Of a DNA stretch of 64,000 nucleotides, positions 49,853 to 59,153 are shown piece by piece; positions within the stretch are counted from its first letter, which is position 1; each line of letters opens with the position of its first letter. Both the position numbers and the translations under genes were made by a program. The notes beneath the pieces are model-generated. The model had not been told where the DNA came from. It was given only the letters and a program-made list of their open reading frames with translations, and made no database searches. The stretch comes from Fodinibacter sp963833495 (GTDB lineage: Bacteria > Actinomycetota > Actinomycetes > Actinomycetales > Dermatophilaceae): the NCBI GenBank assembly GCA_963833495.1, contig CAWHYJ010000020.1:186001-250000 (forward strand), in the 5' to 3' direction.

Positions 49853-51748
49853 TCAGCTCCGCCTCGCCCGGGCGGCCGCGCGGGCCCGCAGGGTCTGGTC
49901 GAGCTCCACCTTGCGCAGGCGGATGCCCTCGGGGGTCACCTCGACGCACTCGTCCTCGCGGCAGAACTCCAGCGACTGCTCCAGCGACAGGGTGCGCGGC
50001 GGCGCGAGGCGCTCGAGCACGTCGGCACCGGCGGAGCGCACGTTGGTGAGCTTCTTCTCCTTGGTGATGTTCACGTCCATGTCGTCGACCCGGGAGTTCT
50101 CGCCGACGATCATGCCTTCGTAGACCTCGGTGGTGGGCGCGATGAACATCGAGCCGCGCTCCTGCAGGTTGGCCATGGCGTAGGCGGTGGCCGCGCCGGA
50201 GCGGTCGGCGACGAGGGAGCCGCTGATCCGGGTCGAGATGTCACCGGCCCAGGGCTCGTAACCCTCGAACACGTGGTTGGCGATGCCGGTGCCCCGGGTG
50301 TCGGTGAGGAACTGGGTGCGGAAGCCGATCAGGCCGCGCGAGGGCACGAGGTACTCCATGCGCACCCAGCCGGTGCCGTGGTTGGTCATCTGCTCCAGGC
50401 GCCCCTTGCGGGCGGCGAGCAGCTGGGTGATCGGGCCGAGGTACTCCTCGGGGGTGTCGATGGTGACCCGCTCGATCGGCTCGTGCACCTTGCCGTCGAC
50501 CTCGCGGGTGACGACGACCGGCTTGCCGACGGTGAGCTCGTAGCCCTCGCGGCGCATCTGCTCGACGAGGATCGCCAGCGCGAGCTCACCACGCCCCTGC
50601 ACCTCCCAGGCGTCGGGGCGCTCGGTCGGCAGCACGCGCATCGACACGTTGCCGACGAGCTCGCGGTCGAGGCGGTCCTTGACCAGGCGCGCGGTGACCT
50701 TGGCGCCCTTGACGCGGCCCGCCATCGGGCTGGTGTTGATGCCGATCGTCATCGAGATCGCCGGCTCGTCGACCGTGATGAGCGGCAGGGGGCGCGGGTC
50801 GTCGAGGTCGGCGAGGGTCTCGCCGATGGTGATCTCGGGGATGCCGGCCACGGCGATGATGTCGCCCGGGCCGGCGGAGTCGGCCGAGCGGCGCTCGAGG
50901 GCCTCGGTCATCAGCAGCTCGGTGATCTTGACCGAGGTGATCGAGCCGTCGCGGCGGCACCAGGCCACCTGCTGGCCCTTGCGGATGGTGCCGTTGTGCA
51001 CGCGCAGCAGCGCGAGCCGGCCCAGGAAGTTGGAGGCGTCGAGGTTGGTGACGTGCGCCTGCAGCGGGGCCTCGTCGTCGTAGGACGGGGCCGGGATGGT
51101 CTCGATGATGGTGCGGAAGAGCGGCTCGAGGTCGGCGCCGTCGGGCATGCCGCCGTCGACGGGGCGGGTCAGCGAGGCGCGGCCGGCCTTGGCCGACGCG
51201 TAGACGATGGGGAACTCGAGCTGGTCCTGGTGGTGGTCGGCGTCGACCAGGAGGTCCATGAACAGCTCGTAGACCTCGTCGACGACCTCGGCGATCCGGG
51301 CGTCGGGGCGGTCGACCTTGTTGATGCACAGCACCACGGGCATCTTGAGCGCGAGCGCCTTGCGCAGCACGAAACGGGTCTGCGGCAGCGGGCCCTCGCT
51401 GGCGTCGACGAGCAGGACGACGCCGTCGACCATCGACAGGCCGCGCTCGACCTCGCCACCGAAGTCGGCGTGGCCGGGGGTGTCGATGATGTTGATCGTC
51501 ATGCCACCCGGGATGCCGGCCTCGACGGCGGCCTTGCCGGCGTACCGCACGGCGGTGTTCTTCGCGAGGATCGTGATGCCCTTCTCGCGCTCGAGGTCAC
51601 CACTGTCCATCGCCCGGTCGGCGATGTGGTCGTGCTCGCCGAACGCGCCCGACTGCCACAGCATCTTGTCGACCAGGGTGGTCTTGCCGTGGTCGACGTG
51701 GGCGACGATGGCGACGTTACGAAGGTCGACGCGGTGGGAGACAGACAT
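49853..51748 (-). CDS. typA: Translational GTPase TypA/BipA
   Basis: 631 residues from the ATG at 51748. A ribosome-associated GTPase implicated in stress, cold growth and 50S assembly. G1 AHVDHGKTTL at 16-25, G3 DTPGHADF, G4 NKVD and the BipA-specific C-terminal region (GRGELALAILVEQMRREGYEL, and the VPSRGLIGFRTQFLTDTRGTG loop that contacts the ribosome) are all present. Length fits the family. It is the first gene of a five-gene operon running to VanW. A GAGACT hexamer 7 nt before the ATG suggests leaderless initiation, but less clearly than elsewhere. Confidence 0.95.
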   Translation of the reverse strand: MSVSHRVDLRNVAIVAHVDHGKTTLVDKMLWQSGAFGEHDHIADRAMDSGDLEREKGITILAKNTAVRYAGKAAVEAGIPGGMTINIIDTPGHADFGGEVERGLSMVDGVVLLVDASEGPLPQTRFVLRKALALKMPVVLCINKVDRPDARIAEVVDEVYELFMDLLVDADHHQDQLEFPIVYASAKAGRASLTRPVDGGMPDGADLEPLFRTIIETIPAPSYDDEAPLQAHVTNLDASNFLGRLALLRVHNGTIRKGQQVAWCRRDGSITSVKITELLMTEALERRSADSAGPGDIIAVAGIPEITIGETLADLDDPRPLPLITVDEPAISMTIGINTSPMAGRVKGAKVTARLVKDRLDRELVGNVSMRVLPTERPDAWEVQGRGELALAILVEQMRREGYELTVGKPVVVTREVDGKVHEPIERVTIDTPEEYLGPITQLLAARKGRLEQMTNHGTGWVRMEYLVPSRGLIGFRTQFLTDTRGTGIANHVFEGYEPWAGDISTRISGSLVADRSGAATAYAMANLQERGSMFIAPTTEVYEGMIVGENSRVDDMDVNITKEKKLTNVRSAGADVLERLAPPRTLSLEQSLEFCREDECVEVTPEGIRLRKVELDQTLRARAAARARRS

Positions 51749-52049
51749 ACCCACCAGTCTCTCAGGTATTGCACGCCAGACCCAATCGGTGTAATAGGGC
51801 CAGAAGACGCCGGATGCCGTCGCCGGGCCGGCGCCGTCGGCGCGCCGGCCGTAGCAGGCGGCGCGGAGGATCTGCGCAGGCGGGAGGTCTCACTTGGATA
51901 ACCACTCGCGTCACGCCGGTTCAGCGGGTGCATTTGCCGTTATGGTCACCCGCAACGGCGGACGGGGGCAGCGAGCCCACGGCGCCGGGCCCAGCTCGAC
52001 CGTCCGCCCCGGGCGCCTCGAGGTTCGCACACCCAAGCGAGGTTTATCG
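51749..52049. promoter_or_regulatory. Divergent promoter region between typA and the peptide importer
   Basis: This 301-bp gap holds no gene. Candidate promoters on the plus strand are TTGCAC, 17 nt, TAATAG (51769-51797), and TATGGT at 51941-51946, with only a weak GGTTCA-like -35 at 51918-51923. The leader before the binding protein ends with GAGG, 7 nt before the ATG. A GC-rich imperfect palindrome covers about 51808-51850. I see no riboswitch. Confidence 0.35.
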
Positions 52050-53729
52050 ATGAAGCACACGCGGAAGGTGCCCATCGTCGTTCTGACGGCGGCCGCCCTC
52101 TCCCTGACCGCCTGCGCGCAGTCCGACCGGAACTCCGGCAACACGGCATCCAGCGGCGCGAGCGGCGCGAGCAGCACCAAGGACACGTTCACGTTCGGCG
52201 CGGCCGGCGCCCCCGCGGTGTTCGACCCGTTCTACGCCACCGACGGTGAGACCTTCCGGGTCACCCGTCAGATCAACTCCGGCCTGCTCGGCATCAAGCC
52301 CGGCACCGCCGACGTCGCCCCCGACCTGGCCGAGAGCTGGGAGCCGTCGGCCGACGGCCTGTCCTGGACGTTCAAGCTCAAGCAGAACGTCAAGTTCTCC
52401 GACGGCACGCCGTTCGACGCCGAGGCCGTCTGCTACAACATGGACCGGATGTACAACCAGAAGGGCGCGGGGCAGACCGCAGCCCAGTACTGGGGCTACT
52501 TCTTCGGCTCGTTCAGCGACAAGCCCGAGGGCTCGCTGTACAAGTCGTGCCAGGCCAAGGACGCCTCGACGGCCGTCATCAACATCACCCGGTCGACCTC
52601 GAGCTTCCCGACCATCCTGTCGCTCGACTCGTTCTCGATGCAGTCGCCCACCGCGCTCAAGGCCGGCGACGCCAACAACGTCGTGGCCCAGGGCGAGGGC
52701 TTCAAGTACCCCGCCTATGCCGCCACTCCGGTCGGTGTCGGCCCGTACAAGCTCGACAAGTACGACGAGGCCAACAAGACCGTCACCCTCGTGGCGAACG
52801 ACCAGTACTTCGGCGAGAAGCCGAAGACCCCCAAGATCGTCTTCAAGATCATCCCCGACGAGAGCACCCGCCGCCAGGAGCTCAAGGCGGGCTCGATCGA
52901 CGGCTACGACCTGCCCAACCCGGTGGACTGGAAGGGCCTGAAGGACGACGGCAACAACGTCGCCGTGCGCCCCGCGTTCAACATCCTCTACCTGGGCCTG
53001 AACGGGGGCAAGAACCCCAAGCTGAAGGACCTCAAGGTGCGCCAGGCGATCTGCTCGGCGCTCAACCGTGACCAGATGGTCAAGACGCAGCTGCCCGAGG
53101 GCGCCAAGGTCGCGACCCAGTTCATGCCCGACACGGTGTCGGGCTACAACACCGACCTCCAGCCCTGCGCGTACGACCCCGCGAAGGCCAAGTCCCTGCT
53201 CAAGGAGGCCGGCGCCGAGGGTATGACGCTGCAGTTCGCGTTCCCGACCGAGGTCAGCCGTCCGTACATGCCGGACCCGCAGAAGATCCACGCGGCCTTC
53301 ACCAAGGATCTCGAGGCCGTCGGCATCAAGGTCCAGACGGTCAGCAAGCCGTGGAACGGCGGCTACCTCGACGACACCAACGCCAACAAGTACGACGCCT
53401 GGCTGCTGGGCTGGACCGGTGACTACAACGCCGCGGACAACTTCATCGGCACGTTCTTCGCGAACATCGACCAGAACGACTTCAACACCAAGGCCTACCC
53501 GTGGGGCAAGACCCTGTCCCAGGACCTGAAGAAGGCCGACGCGATCGTCGACGTGGCCGAGCGTGAGGCCGCCTACAAGAAGATCAACCAGCAGATCGCC
53601 GAGGAGTACATCCCCGGCATCCCGATCAGCCACTCCCCGCCGGCTCTCGTGGTCAGCGGCAACGTCGAGGGGCTCGTCCCGAGCCCGCTGACGGCGGAGA
53701 TGTTCGACACCGTCACCGTCAAGAAGTGA
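52050..53729 (+). CDS. Oligopeptide/dipeptide ABC transporter substrate-binding lipoprotein
   Basis: 559 residues. Lipobox LTAC with Cys22 anchors it outside the membrane. The mature part is a family 5 solute-binding protein: a Ser/Gly linker (about 24-45), then AESWEPSADGLSWTFKLKQN near 95, TPVGVGPYKLDKYDE near 230 and a C-terminal AEEYIPGIPISHSP segment. It captures peptides or similar solutes for the permeases that follow. It is the first gene of the operon, separated by 111 bp and a hairpin from the permease genes, which would favour an excess of binding protein. Confidence 0.92.
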   Translation: MKHTRKVPIVVLTAAALSLTACAQSDRNSGNTASSGASGASSTKDTFTFGAAGAPAVFDPFYATDGETFRVTRQINSGLLGIKPGTADVAPDLAESWEPSADGLSWTFKLKQNVKFSDGTPFDAEAVCYNMDRMYNQKGAGQTAAQYWGYFFGSFSDKPEGSLYKSCQAKDASTAVINITRSTSSFPTILSLDSFSMQSPTALKAGDANNVVAQGEGFKYPAYAATPVGVGPYKLDKYDEANKTVTLVANDQYFGEKPKTPKIVFKIIPDESTRRQELKAGSIDGYDLPNPVDWKGLKDDGNNVAVRPAFNILYLGLNGGKNPKLKDLKVRQAICSALNRDQMVKTQLPEGAKVATQFMPDTVSGYNTDLQPCAYDPAKAKSLLKEAGAEGMTLQFAFPTEVSRPYMPDPQKIHAAFTKDLEAVGIKVQTVSKPWNGGYLDDTNANKYDAWLLGWTGDYNAADNFIGTFFANIDQNDFNTKAYPWGKTLSQDLKKADAIVDVAEREAAYKKINQQIAEEYIPGIPISHSPPALVVSGNVEGLVPSPLTAEMFDTVTVKK

Positions 53730-53773
53730 CGGTCGGGGCTGCGGCCCCGAACCGAACCGCAGCACAGTAGTCA

Positions 53774-53810
53774 GTGGCCGCCTCGAACCATTAGGGTCCG
53801 AGGCGGCCAC
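53774..53810 (+). terminator. Hairpin between binding-protein and permease genes (possible attenuator)
   Basis: Perfect 12-bp arms (GTGGCCGCCTCG and its complement, 53774-53785 and 53799-53810) enclose a 13-nt loop that contains TAGGGT, a -10-like hexamer. It probably stops or stabilises part of the transcripts after the binding-protein gene. Confidence 0.6.
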
Positions 53811-53840
53811 CGACGTTTCCGGCGAACGAAAGGGCCCGCT

Positions 53841-54851
53841 GTGGCGAGATTCATCATTCGACGCCTGCTCCAGATGATCGGCGTGGTGTTCGCACTGTCC
53901 CTGCTGCTCTTCTTCTGGCTGCGTGCCCTCCCAGGCGGCGTCGTCTCCGCGCTGCTCGGCGAGCGCGCGACCCCGGCGACCCGGGCGGCCCTGACCGAGG
54001 CCTTCGGCCTCGACCAGCCGGTCTACGTGCAGTACCTGAAGTTCCTGCAGCGGGCGTCGAGGGGCGAGTTCGGCGTCTCCACCGCGGTGCTGCCCGGGCA
54101 GGACGCGTTCCACATCTTCCTCGTGCGGCTGCCCGCCACGATCGAGCTGAGCATCTGTGCGATGGCCATCGCCATCGTGTTCGCCATCCCGCTGGGCTAC
54201 CTGGCTGCCAAGCGGCACGGGTCGACGTTCGACAACGGCGCCATCGTGCTGTCGCTGATCGGCGTGGCGGTGCCCGTGTTCTTCCTCGCGTTCCTGTTCA
54301 AGTACTGGTTCGCCGTCGAGAACGGGATCTTTCCCGTGTCGGGGCGGCAGGACCAGGCGCTCGGCTGCACCCGGGTCACCGGCTTCTTCGTGGCCGACGG
54401 GCTGCTGACCCGCGAGTTCGACTGCTCGGCCGACGCCCTGCGCCACCTGGTGCTGCCCTCGATCGTGCTGGCCACCATCCCGTTCGCGGTGATCTTCCGG
54501 ATCACCCGGGCGTCGGTGCTGGAGGTGCTCGACGAGGACTACGTGCGCACCGCCGAGTCCAAGGGCCTGACGATGCAGACCATCCGGGCCCGGCACGTCA
54601 TGCGCAACGCCCTGCTGCCGGTCATCACCACGATCGGGCTGCAGACCGGTGGGCTGCTGGCCGGCGCGGTGCTCACCGAGACGGTCTTCAACTTCGGGGG
54701 CCTGGGGTCGACGCTGTACCAGTCCTTCAACGGCCGCGACTACGCGGTGCTGCAGGTGCTGATCCTCGCCGCAGCGGCGATCTACGTCGTGGTCAACCTG
54801 CTCGTCGACATCTCGTATGCCGTCATCGACCCGAGAGTGCGCACCCGATGA
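53841..54851 (+). CDS. Peptide ABC transporter permease (DppB/OppB type)
   Basis: 336 residues from the GTG at 53841, with GAAAGGG 6 nt upstream. Six membrane segments; the EAA loop (EDYVRTAESKGLTMQTIRA) that docks the ATPase lies near 230. The N-terminal RFIIRRLLQMIGVVFALSLLLFF opening is typical of OppB-type subunits. It forms a heterodimeric channel with the following permease, whose start overlaps its stop (ATGA). Confidence 0.92.
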   Translation: MARFIIRRLLQMIGVVFALSLLLFFWLRALPGGVVSALLGERATPATRAALTEAFGLDQPVYVQYLKFLQRASRGEFGVSTAVLPGQDAFHIFLVRLPATIELSICAMAIAIVFAIPLGYLAAKRHGSTFDNGAIVLSLIGVAVPVFFLAFLFKYWFAVENGIFPVSGRQDQALGCTRVTGFFVADGLLTREFDCSADALRHLVLPSIVLATIPFAVIFRITRASVLEVLDEDYVRTAESKGLTMQTIRARHVMRNALLPVITTIGLQTGGLLAGAVLTETVFNFGGLGSTLYQSFNGRDYAVLQVLILAAAAIYVVVNLLVDISYAVIDPRVRTR

Positions 54852-55882
54852 CCACGCCACGGAAGTCCCTCAACCCGATGGACCACCGCAAGCAGCGGAT
54901 CGACGACCTCGCCGCGAGCAGCGCCGGGCCGCGCGGCCCCCGCTCGGTGCAGGACGGCGCCTCGTCGGTCGACGTGCTCGTCGACGACGCCGGCACCGTC
55001 GACGAGGCGCCCGGTGTCTCCCTCATCGCGAGCGCCTGGCGCCGGCTGCGCCGTGACCCGGTCTTCCTCGTCGGAGCCGCCATCACGCTGGTCTTCATCG
55101 TGTTCGCGATCATCTCCCCGTGGCTCGCCCCGCACGACCCCGCGGTCGGCTACCTGCTCGACAAGGTGCGCCCGCAGTCGAACCCCATCCCGGGGCCGGA
55201 GCCGGGCTTCCCCCTCGGCGCCGACGACAAGGGCCGCGACTTCCTCTCGCGCCTCATGGTGGGGAGCCAGCAGACCCTGATCGTGGGCGTGCTCGCCACG
55301 CTGATCGGCCTCATCGGCGGCCTGGTGCTCGGCATCCTCGCCGGGGCCTTCGGCGGCGGCATCGACGCGTTCGTCATGCGGGTCGTCGACGTGCTGCTCT
55401 CGATCCCCTCGCTGCTGCTCGCCCTGTCCATCGCGGCGCTGGCCCGCCAGCCCAGCCAGTGGACGGTGATCGTCGCCATCGCCGTCGTGCAGATCCCCGT
55501 GTTCGCCCGGCTGCTGCGCGGCTCGATGCTGGCCCAGCGAGGCAGCGACCACGTGCTGGCCGCCCGGGCCCTCGGCGTGACGCCGAGCGCCGTCATCTTC
55601 CGGCACATGGTGCCCAACTCGCTCGGGCCGGTCATCGTGCAGGCCACCCTCGTGCTGGCGACGTCGATCATCGACGCCGCGGCGCTGTCCTTCCTCGGCC
55701 TGGGCAACCCCGACGACGACGCCCCCGAGTGGGGCCAGATGCTGGGCCGCTCGCAGCAGTTCATCTACGACAACCCCCACCTCGCGATCTACCCGGCGCT
55801 GTGCATCATCCTCGTCGCGCTGGGCTTCACCCTGATGGGCGAGTCGCTGCGCGAGGCCCTCGACCCCAAGAGCAGGAGGTGA
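54848..55882 (+). CDS. Peptide ABC transporter permease (DppC/OppC type)
   Basis: 344 residues. A long hydrophilic N-terminus (about 1-70, rich in Ser, Asp and Arg) precedes six membrane segments. The GADDKGRDFLSRLMVGSQ region is the OppC_N-type periplasmic lead, and the EAA loop is GSDHVLAARALGVTPSAVI near 225. Partner of the upstream permease; stop and start overlap by 4 bp, and the first ATPase follows after 7 bp. Confidence 0.92.
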   Translation: MTTPRKSLNPMDHRKQRIDDLAASSAGPRGPRSVQDGASSVDVLVDDAGTVDEAPGVSLIASAWRRLRRDPVFLVGAAITLVFIVFAIISPWLAPHDPAVGYLLDKVRPQSNPIPGPEPGFPLGADDKGRDFLSRLMVGSQQTLIVGVLATLIGLIGGLVLGILAGAFGGGIDAFVMRVVDVLLSIPSLLLALSIAALARQPSQWTVIVAIAVVQIPVFARLLRGSMLAQRGSDHVLAARALGVTPSAVIFRHMVPNSLGPVIVQATLVLATSIIDAAALSFLGLGNPDDDAPEWGQMLGRSQQFIYDNPHLAIYPALCIILVALGFTLMGESLREALDPKSRR

Positions 55883-55889
55883 GCGGCCG

Positions 55890-56900
55890 ATGACCGCCAC
55901 GGCGACACCACCCCCCAGCACGGCATCCGGGCAGGAGCCCCTGCTGTCGGTGCGCGACCTGCGCGTCACCTTCACCCGCCAGGGCGAGAAGCCGTTCAAG
56001 GCCGTCGACGGCGTCACCTTCGACGTGCGCCCGGGCCAGACCGTCGGCCTGGTCGGCGAGTCCGGCTGCGGCAAGTCGGTCACCTCGTTGGCGATCATGG
56101 GCCTGCTGCCCAAGCGCGGCAACACCGTCGAGGGCGAGGCCACCTTCGAGGGCACCAACCTGCTCGCGCTCGACGAGAAGGCGATGCGCGAGCGCCGCGG
56201 CCGCGACATCGCGATGATCTTCCAGGACCCGTTGAGCTCGCTGAACCCGGTGGTGCCGGTGGGGCTGCAGGTCACCGAGGTGCTCGAGCGGCACCGCGGC
56301 ATGTCGCGCAAGGCGGCCCAGCCGGTGGCCCGCGACCTGCTCAAGCGGGTCGGCATCCCCGACCCCGACCGGCGGCTGAAGGACTACCCGCACCAGATGA
56401 GCGGGGGGATGCGCCAGCGTGCCCTGATCGCGATGGCGCTGGCCTGCGCGCCGCGCCTGCTCATCGCCGACGAGCCGACCACGGCGCTCGACGTCACGAT
56501 CCAGGCGCAGATCCTCGCGCTGCTCAAGGAGCTCGTCCAGGAGACCAACACGGCCCTGGTCATGATCACCCACGATCTCGGGGTGGTCGCGGGCCTGTGC
56601 GACGAGGTGAACGTGCTGTACGCCGGCCGCATCGTCGAGCGCGGCGAGCGCCACGAGCTGTTCGCCGACCCCCGTCACCCCTACACCAACGGCCTGCTCG
56701 GCTCCATCCCCCGCCTCGACGCACCGCGCGGCGAGCCGCTCACGCCCATCCCCGGGTCGGTCGCCGACAACCTGCCCTGGGACCACGCGTGCGCATTCGC
56801 CCCCCGGTGCCCGAACGCGCTCGAGGTCTGCGTCGAGACGACACCGGAGCTCGAGGAGACCCCCCGCCGGGCCCTGCGCTGCCACAACCCCGTGAGGTGA
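55890..56900 (+). CDS. Peptide ABC transporter ATP-binding subunit (DppD/OppD type)
   Basis: 336 residues. Walker A GESGCGKS near 56, Q-loop DPLSSLNP near 115, ABC signature MSGGMRQR near 170, Walker B LIADEPTTALD near 190 and switch His near 230 (MITHDLGVV) are in order. The C-terminal oligopeptide extension has the CxxRCP-type segment (CAFAPRCPNALEVC) that often binds an Fe-S cluster or zinc in DppD/OppD. It pairs with the next ATPase. Confidence 0.93.
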   Translation: MTATATPPPSTASGQEPLLSVRDLRVTFTRQGEKPFKAVDGVTFDVRPGQTVGLVGESGCGKSVTSLAIMGLLPKRGNTVEGEATFEGTNLLALDEKAMRERRGRDIAMIFQDPLSSLNPVVPVGLQVTEVLERHRGMSRKAAQPVARDLLKRVGIPDPDRRLKDYPHQMSGGMRQRALIAMALACAPRLLIADEPTTALDVTIQAQILALLKELVQETNTALVMITHDLGVVAGLCDEVNVLYAGRIVERGERHELFADPRHPYTNGLLGSIPRLDAPRGEPLTPIPGSVADNLPWDHACAFAPRCPNALEVCVETTPELEETPRRALRCHNPVR

Positions 56901-56904
56901 CCCG

Positions 56905-58062
56905 ATGACCGACACTGCCACCACCCCTGTCCGGCCTGCCGCTGAGGACCGCGACGTCCTCGTCGACGTGCGCGGCGTCAAGGTGCACTTCCCGATCAAG
57001 CGGGGCGTCATCTTCGACAAGACCATCGGCTACGTCTACGCGGTCGACGGCGTCGACCTGCAGATCCGCCGCGGCGAGACCTACGGCCTGGTCGGCGAGT
57101 CCGGCTGCGGCAAGTCGACCCTGGGCAAGGCGATCCTCAACCTCGAGCCGCCGACCGAGGGCAGCGTCGTCATCGACGGCACCGACGTCGCGAGCCTGAA
57201 GGGGAAGGAGCTCCGGGCGCGCCGCAAGGAGTTCCAGATGGTCTTCCAGGACCCGATGAGCAGCCTCGACCCGCGCCAGTCGGTCGAGTCGCTGCTCGCC
57301 GAGGGGATGCGCGCCCACGGTCTTGCCACCGACGGGCCGGCGACCAAGAAGCGGCTGCGCGAGCTGCTGTCGGCCGTGGGCCTGCCCGCTGCCGCCCTGA
57401 CCAAGTACCCCCACGAGTTCTCCGGCGGCCAGCGCCAGCGCATCGGCATCGCCCGGGCGCTGTCGGTGGAGCCCAAGCTGATCGTCGCCGACGAGCCCGT
57501 CTCGGCCCTGGACGTGTCGGTGCAGGCACAGGTGATCAACCTGCTCGACGCGCTGCAGGAGGAGTTCGACCTCACCTACCTCGTCATCGCCCACGACCTG
57601 GCCGTGGTGCGCCACATCAGCGACCGGATCGGGGTGATGTACCTCGGCGGCATGGCCGAGGAGGCCACCGCCGACGACCTCTACGCACAGCCGCTGCACC
57701 CCTACACCCGGGCCCTGCTGTCCGCCGTGCCGGTGCCCGACCCGCTCGTCGAGGACAGCCGCCAGCAGATCCTGCTCACCGGTGACCTGCCCTCGCCGTC
57801 GAACCCCCCGACCGGATGCCGGTTCCACACCCGGTGCCCGTGGCGCCAGGAAACGCGATGCGACGACGAGCGCCCGGAGCTGCGGGTCGTCGACCTTCCC
57901 GGGGTGTCGGCCGGGCACCGGGTGGCCTGTCACTGGGCCGAGGCCATCGACCGCGGCGAGATCACCCCGCACGACGTGGCGCCGGTGCTGGTCACGCCCG
58001 ACGACGACGGGCTCGAGGGCGACCCGTTCGCCGCCCCGGCGACGGTCACCGAGGTGCTCTGA
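56905..58062 (+). CDS. Peptide ABC transporter ATP-binding subunit (DppF/OppF type)
   Basis: 385 residues. An N-terminal region with LVDVRGVKVHFPIKRGVI is typical of OppF-type subunits. Walker A GESGCGKS near 68, signature FSGGQRQR near 173, Walker B LIVADEPVSALD near 192 and switch His near 230 are present. The C-terminal extension has HTRCPWRQETRC, again a likely metal site. Last gene of the five-gene importer; 61 bp separate it from the pterin dehydratase, which has its own promoter. Confidence 0.93.
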   Translation: MTDTATTPVRPAAEDRDVLVDVRGVKVHFPIKRGVIFDKTIGYVYAVDGVDLQIRRGETYGLVGESGCGKSTLGKAILNLEPPTEGSVVIDGTDVASLKGKELRARRKEFQMVFQDPMSSLDPRQSVESLLAEGMRAHGLATDGPATKKRLRELLSAVGLPAAALTKYPHEFSGGQRQRIGIARALSVEPKLIVADEPVSALDVSVQAQVINLLDALQEEFDLTYLVIAHDLAVVRHISDRIGVMYLGGMAEEATADDLYAQPLHPYTRALLSAVPVPDPLVEDSRQQILLTGDLPSPSNPPTGCRFHTRCPWRQETRCDDERPELRVVDLPGVSAGHRVACHWAEAIDRGEITPHDVAPVLVTPDDDGLEGDPFAAPATVTEVL

Positions 58063-58110
58063 CGGCGCACCCGCCGCGGCCGGCGCGCGCACGGCATCCG
58101 GCCGGTGCAC

Positions 58111-58116
58111 CACAAT
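58111..58116 (+). promoter_or_regulatory. -10 box CACAAT of a leaderless promoter
   Basis: CACAAT lies 7 nt before the ATG at 58124; an in-frame ATG at 58115 lies inside it and is therefore not preferred. Confidence 0.45.
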
Positions 58117-58123
58117 GGGACGC

Positions 58124-58432
58124 ATGAGCCGACTCCTGACTGACGACGAGGTGAGCACCCAGCTGGCCGGGCTGGCCGGGTGGCGCCGTGAGGGTGACGC
58201 GATCCTGGCGACGGTGGAGGCGCCGGACTTCCCGGCCGCCATCCGCATCGTCGACGCCGTGGCCGACGAGGCCGAGCAGATGAACCACCACCCCGACATC
58301 GACATCCGCTGGCGCACCACGCACTGGCTGCTCACGACGCACGACGCCGGCGGGCTCACCCAGCTCGACATCGAGCTGGCGCACCGCATCTCGGCGGCGG
58401 CCCGCGCGCACGGGGCGAGCGTCGGTGGCTGA
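58124..58432 (+). CDS. 4a-hydroxytetrahydrobiopterin dehydratase (PCD/DCoH)
   Basis: 102 residues. Recycles 4a-hydroxytetrahydropterin to quinonoid dihydropterin after aromatic hydroxylation. The three catalytic histidines are recognisable in EQMNHHPDIDIRWRTTHW (the HHP pair plus the later His), and the length is that of the family. In many bacteria the protein has no hydroxylase partner nearby and may act in molybdopterin or folate metabolism. It overlaps the next gene by 8 bp. Confidence 0.9.
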   Translation: MSRLLTDDEVSTQLAGLAGWRREGDAILATVEAPDFPAAIRIVDAVADEAEQMNHHPDIDIRWRTTHWLLTTHDAGGLTQLDIELAHRISAAARAHGASVGG

Positions 58433-59153
58433 CTCCCCCGTGACCACCGTCCCGTCGCACGACGAGGCCCACGATGGCTCGGTCGCCGGCCGGCTGAACT
58501 GGCTGCGCGCCGGCGTGCTCGGCGCCAACGACGGCATCGTGTCGACGGCCGGCCTGGTCATCGGCGTCGCGGCGGCCACGACCGACCGGGGTGCGGTGCT
58601 CACCGCCGGTCTGGCCGGGCTGGCCGCGGGCGCGATGAGCATGGCGGTCGGCGAGTACGTGTCGGTCAGCACCCAGCGCGACTCCGAGAAGGCGCTGATC
58701 GCCAAGGAGATCCGCGAGCTCGACGAGGAGCCCGAGGCCGAGCTGGCCGAGCTGGCCGGCATCTACCGGGGCAAGGGGCTCAGCCCTGACCTCGCCCTCC
58801 AGGTGGCCGAGCAGCTCACCGCCCACGACGCCCTGGCGGCGCATGCCGAGGTCGAGCTCGGCATCGACCCGGAGAACTACACCAACCCCTCGCACGCGGC
58901 GTGGGCGTCGATGGCGGCGTTCACCATCGGCGCGCTGCTGCCGCTGGTGGCCATCGTGCTGCCGCCCACCGCCTGGCGCATCCCGGTCACCGTGGTGGCC
59001 GTCGTGCTCGCCCTGGCGTTCACGGGGCTGGTCAGCGCCCGGCTCGGCAGGTCGGACGCGAAGCGCGCCACGGTGCGGGTCGTCATCGGCGGGCTGCTCG
59101 CGATGGCCGTGACCTACGGCATCGGTGCCCTCATGGGCACCCAGCTCGGCTGA
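58425..59153 (+). CDS. VIT1/CCC1 family membrane transporter (Fe2+/Mn2+)
   Basis: 242 residues from the GTG at 58425. The family opening NWLRAGVLGANDGIVSTAGLV (about 25-45) is distinctive, with five predicted membrane segments and a cytoplasmic stretch (about 85-150) rich in Glu (KEIRELDEEPEAELAELAG) which in plant VIT1 collects metal. It should move iron or manganese out of the cytosol or store it. The next gene starts at its stop (TGATG). Confidence 0.9.
   Translation: MADSPVTTVPSHDEAHDGSVAGRLNWLRAGVLGANDGIVSTAGLVIGVAAATTDRGAVLTAGLAGLAAGAMSMAVGEYVSVSTQRDSEKALIAKEIRELDEEPEAELAELAGIYRGKGLSPDLALQVAEQLTAHDALAAHAEVELGIDPENYTNPSHAAWASMAAFTIGALLPLVAIVLPPTAWRIPVTVVAVVLALAFTGLVSARLGRSDAKRATVRVVIGGLLAMAVTYGIGALMGTQLG

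Noticed and set aside
47963..51901. A 1312-codon open frame on the plus strand opposite typA and lpqW
   Set aside because: It mirrors two well-identified genes, has no recognisable motif and is rich in Gly, Val, Asp, Arg and His as expected for an antisense shadow.
51749..52049. Riboswitch or other structured leader before the peptide importer
   Set aside because: GC-rich palindromes occur, but none matched a consensus I know.
52044..54860. A 938-codon minus-strand frame opposite the peptide-binding and permease genes
   Set aside because: Antisense to clear SBP and permease sequence, with shadow-type composition and no domain.
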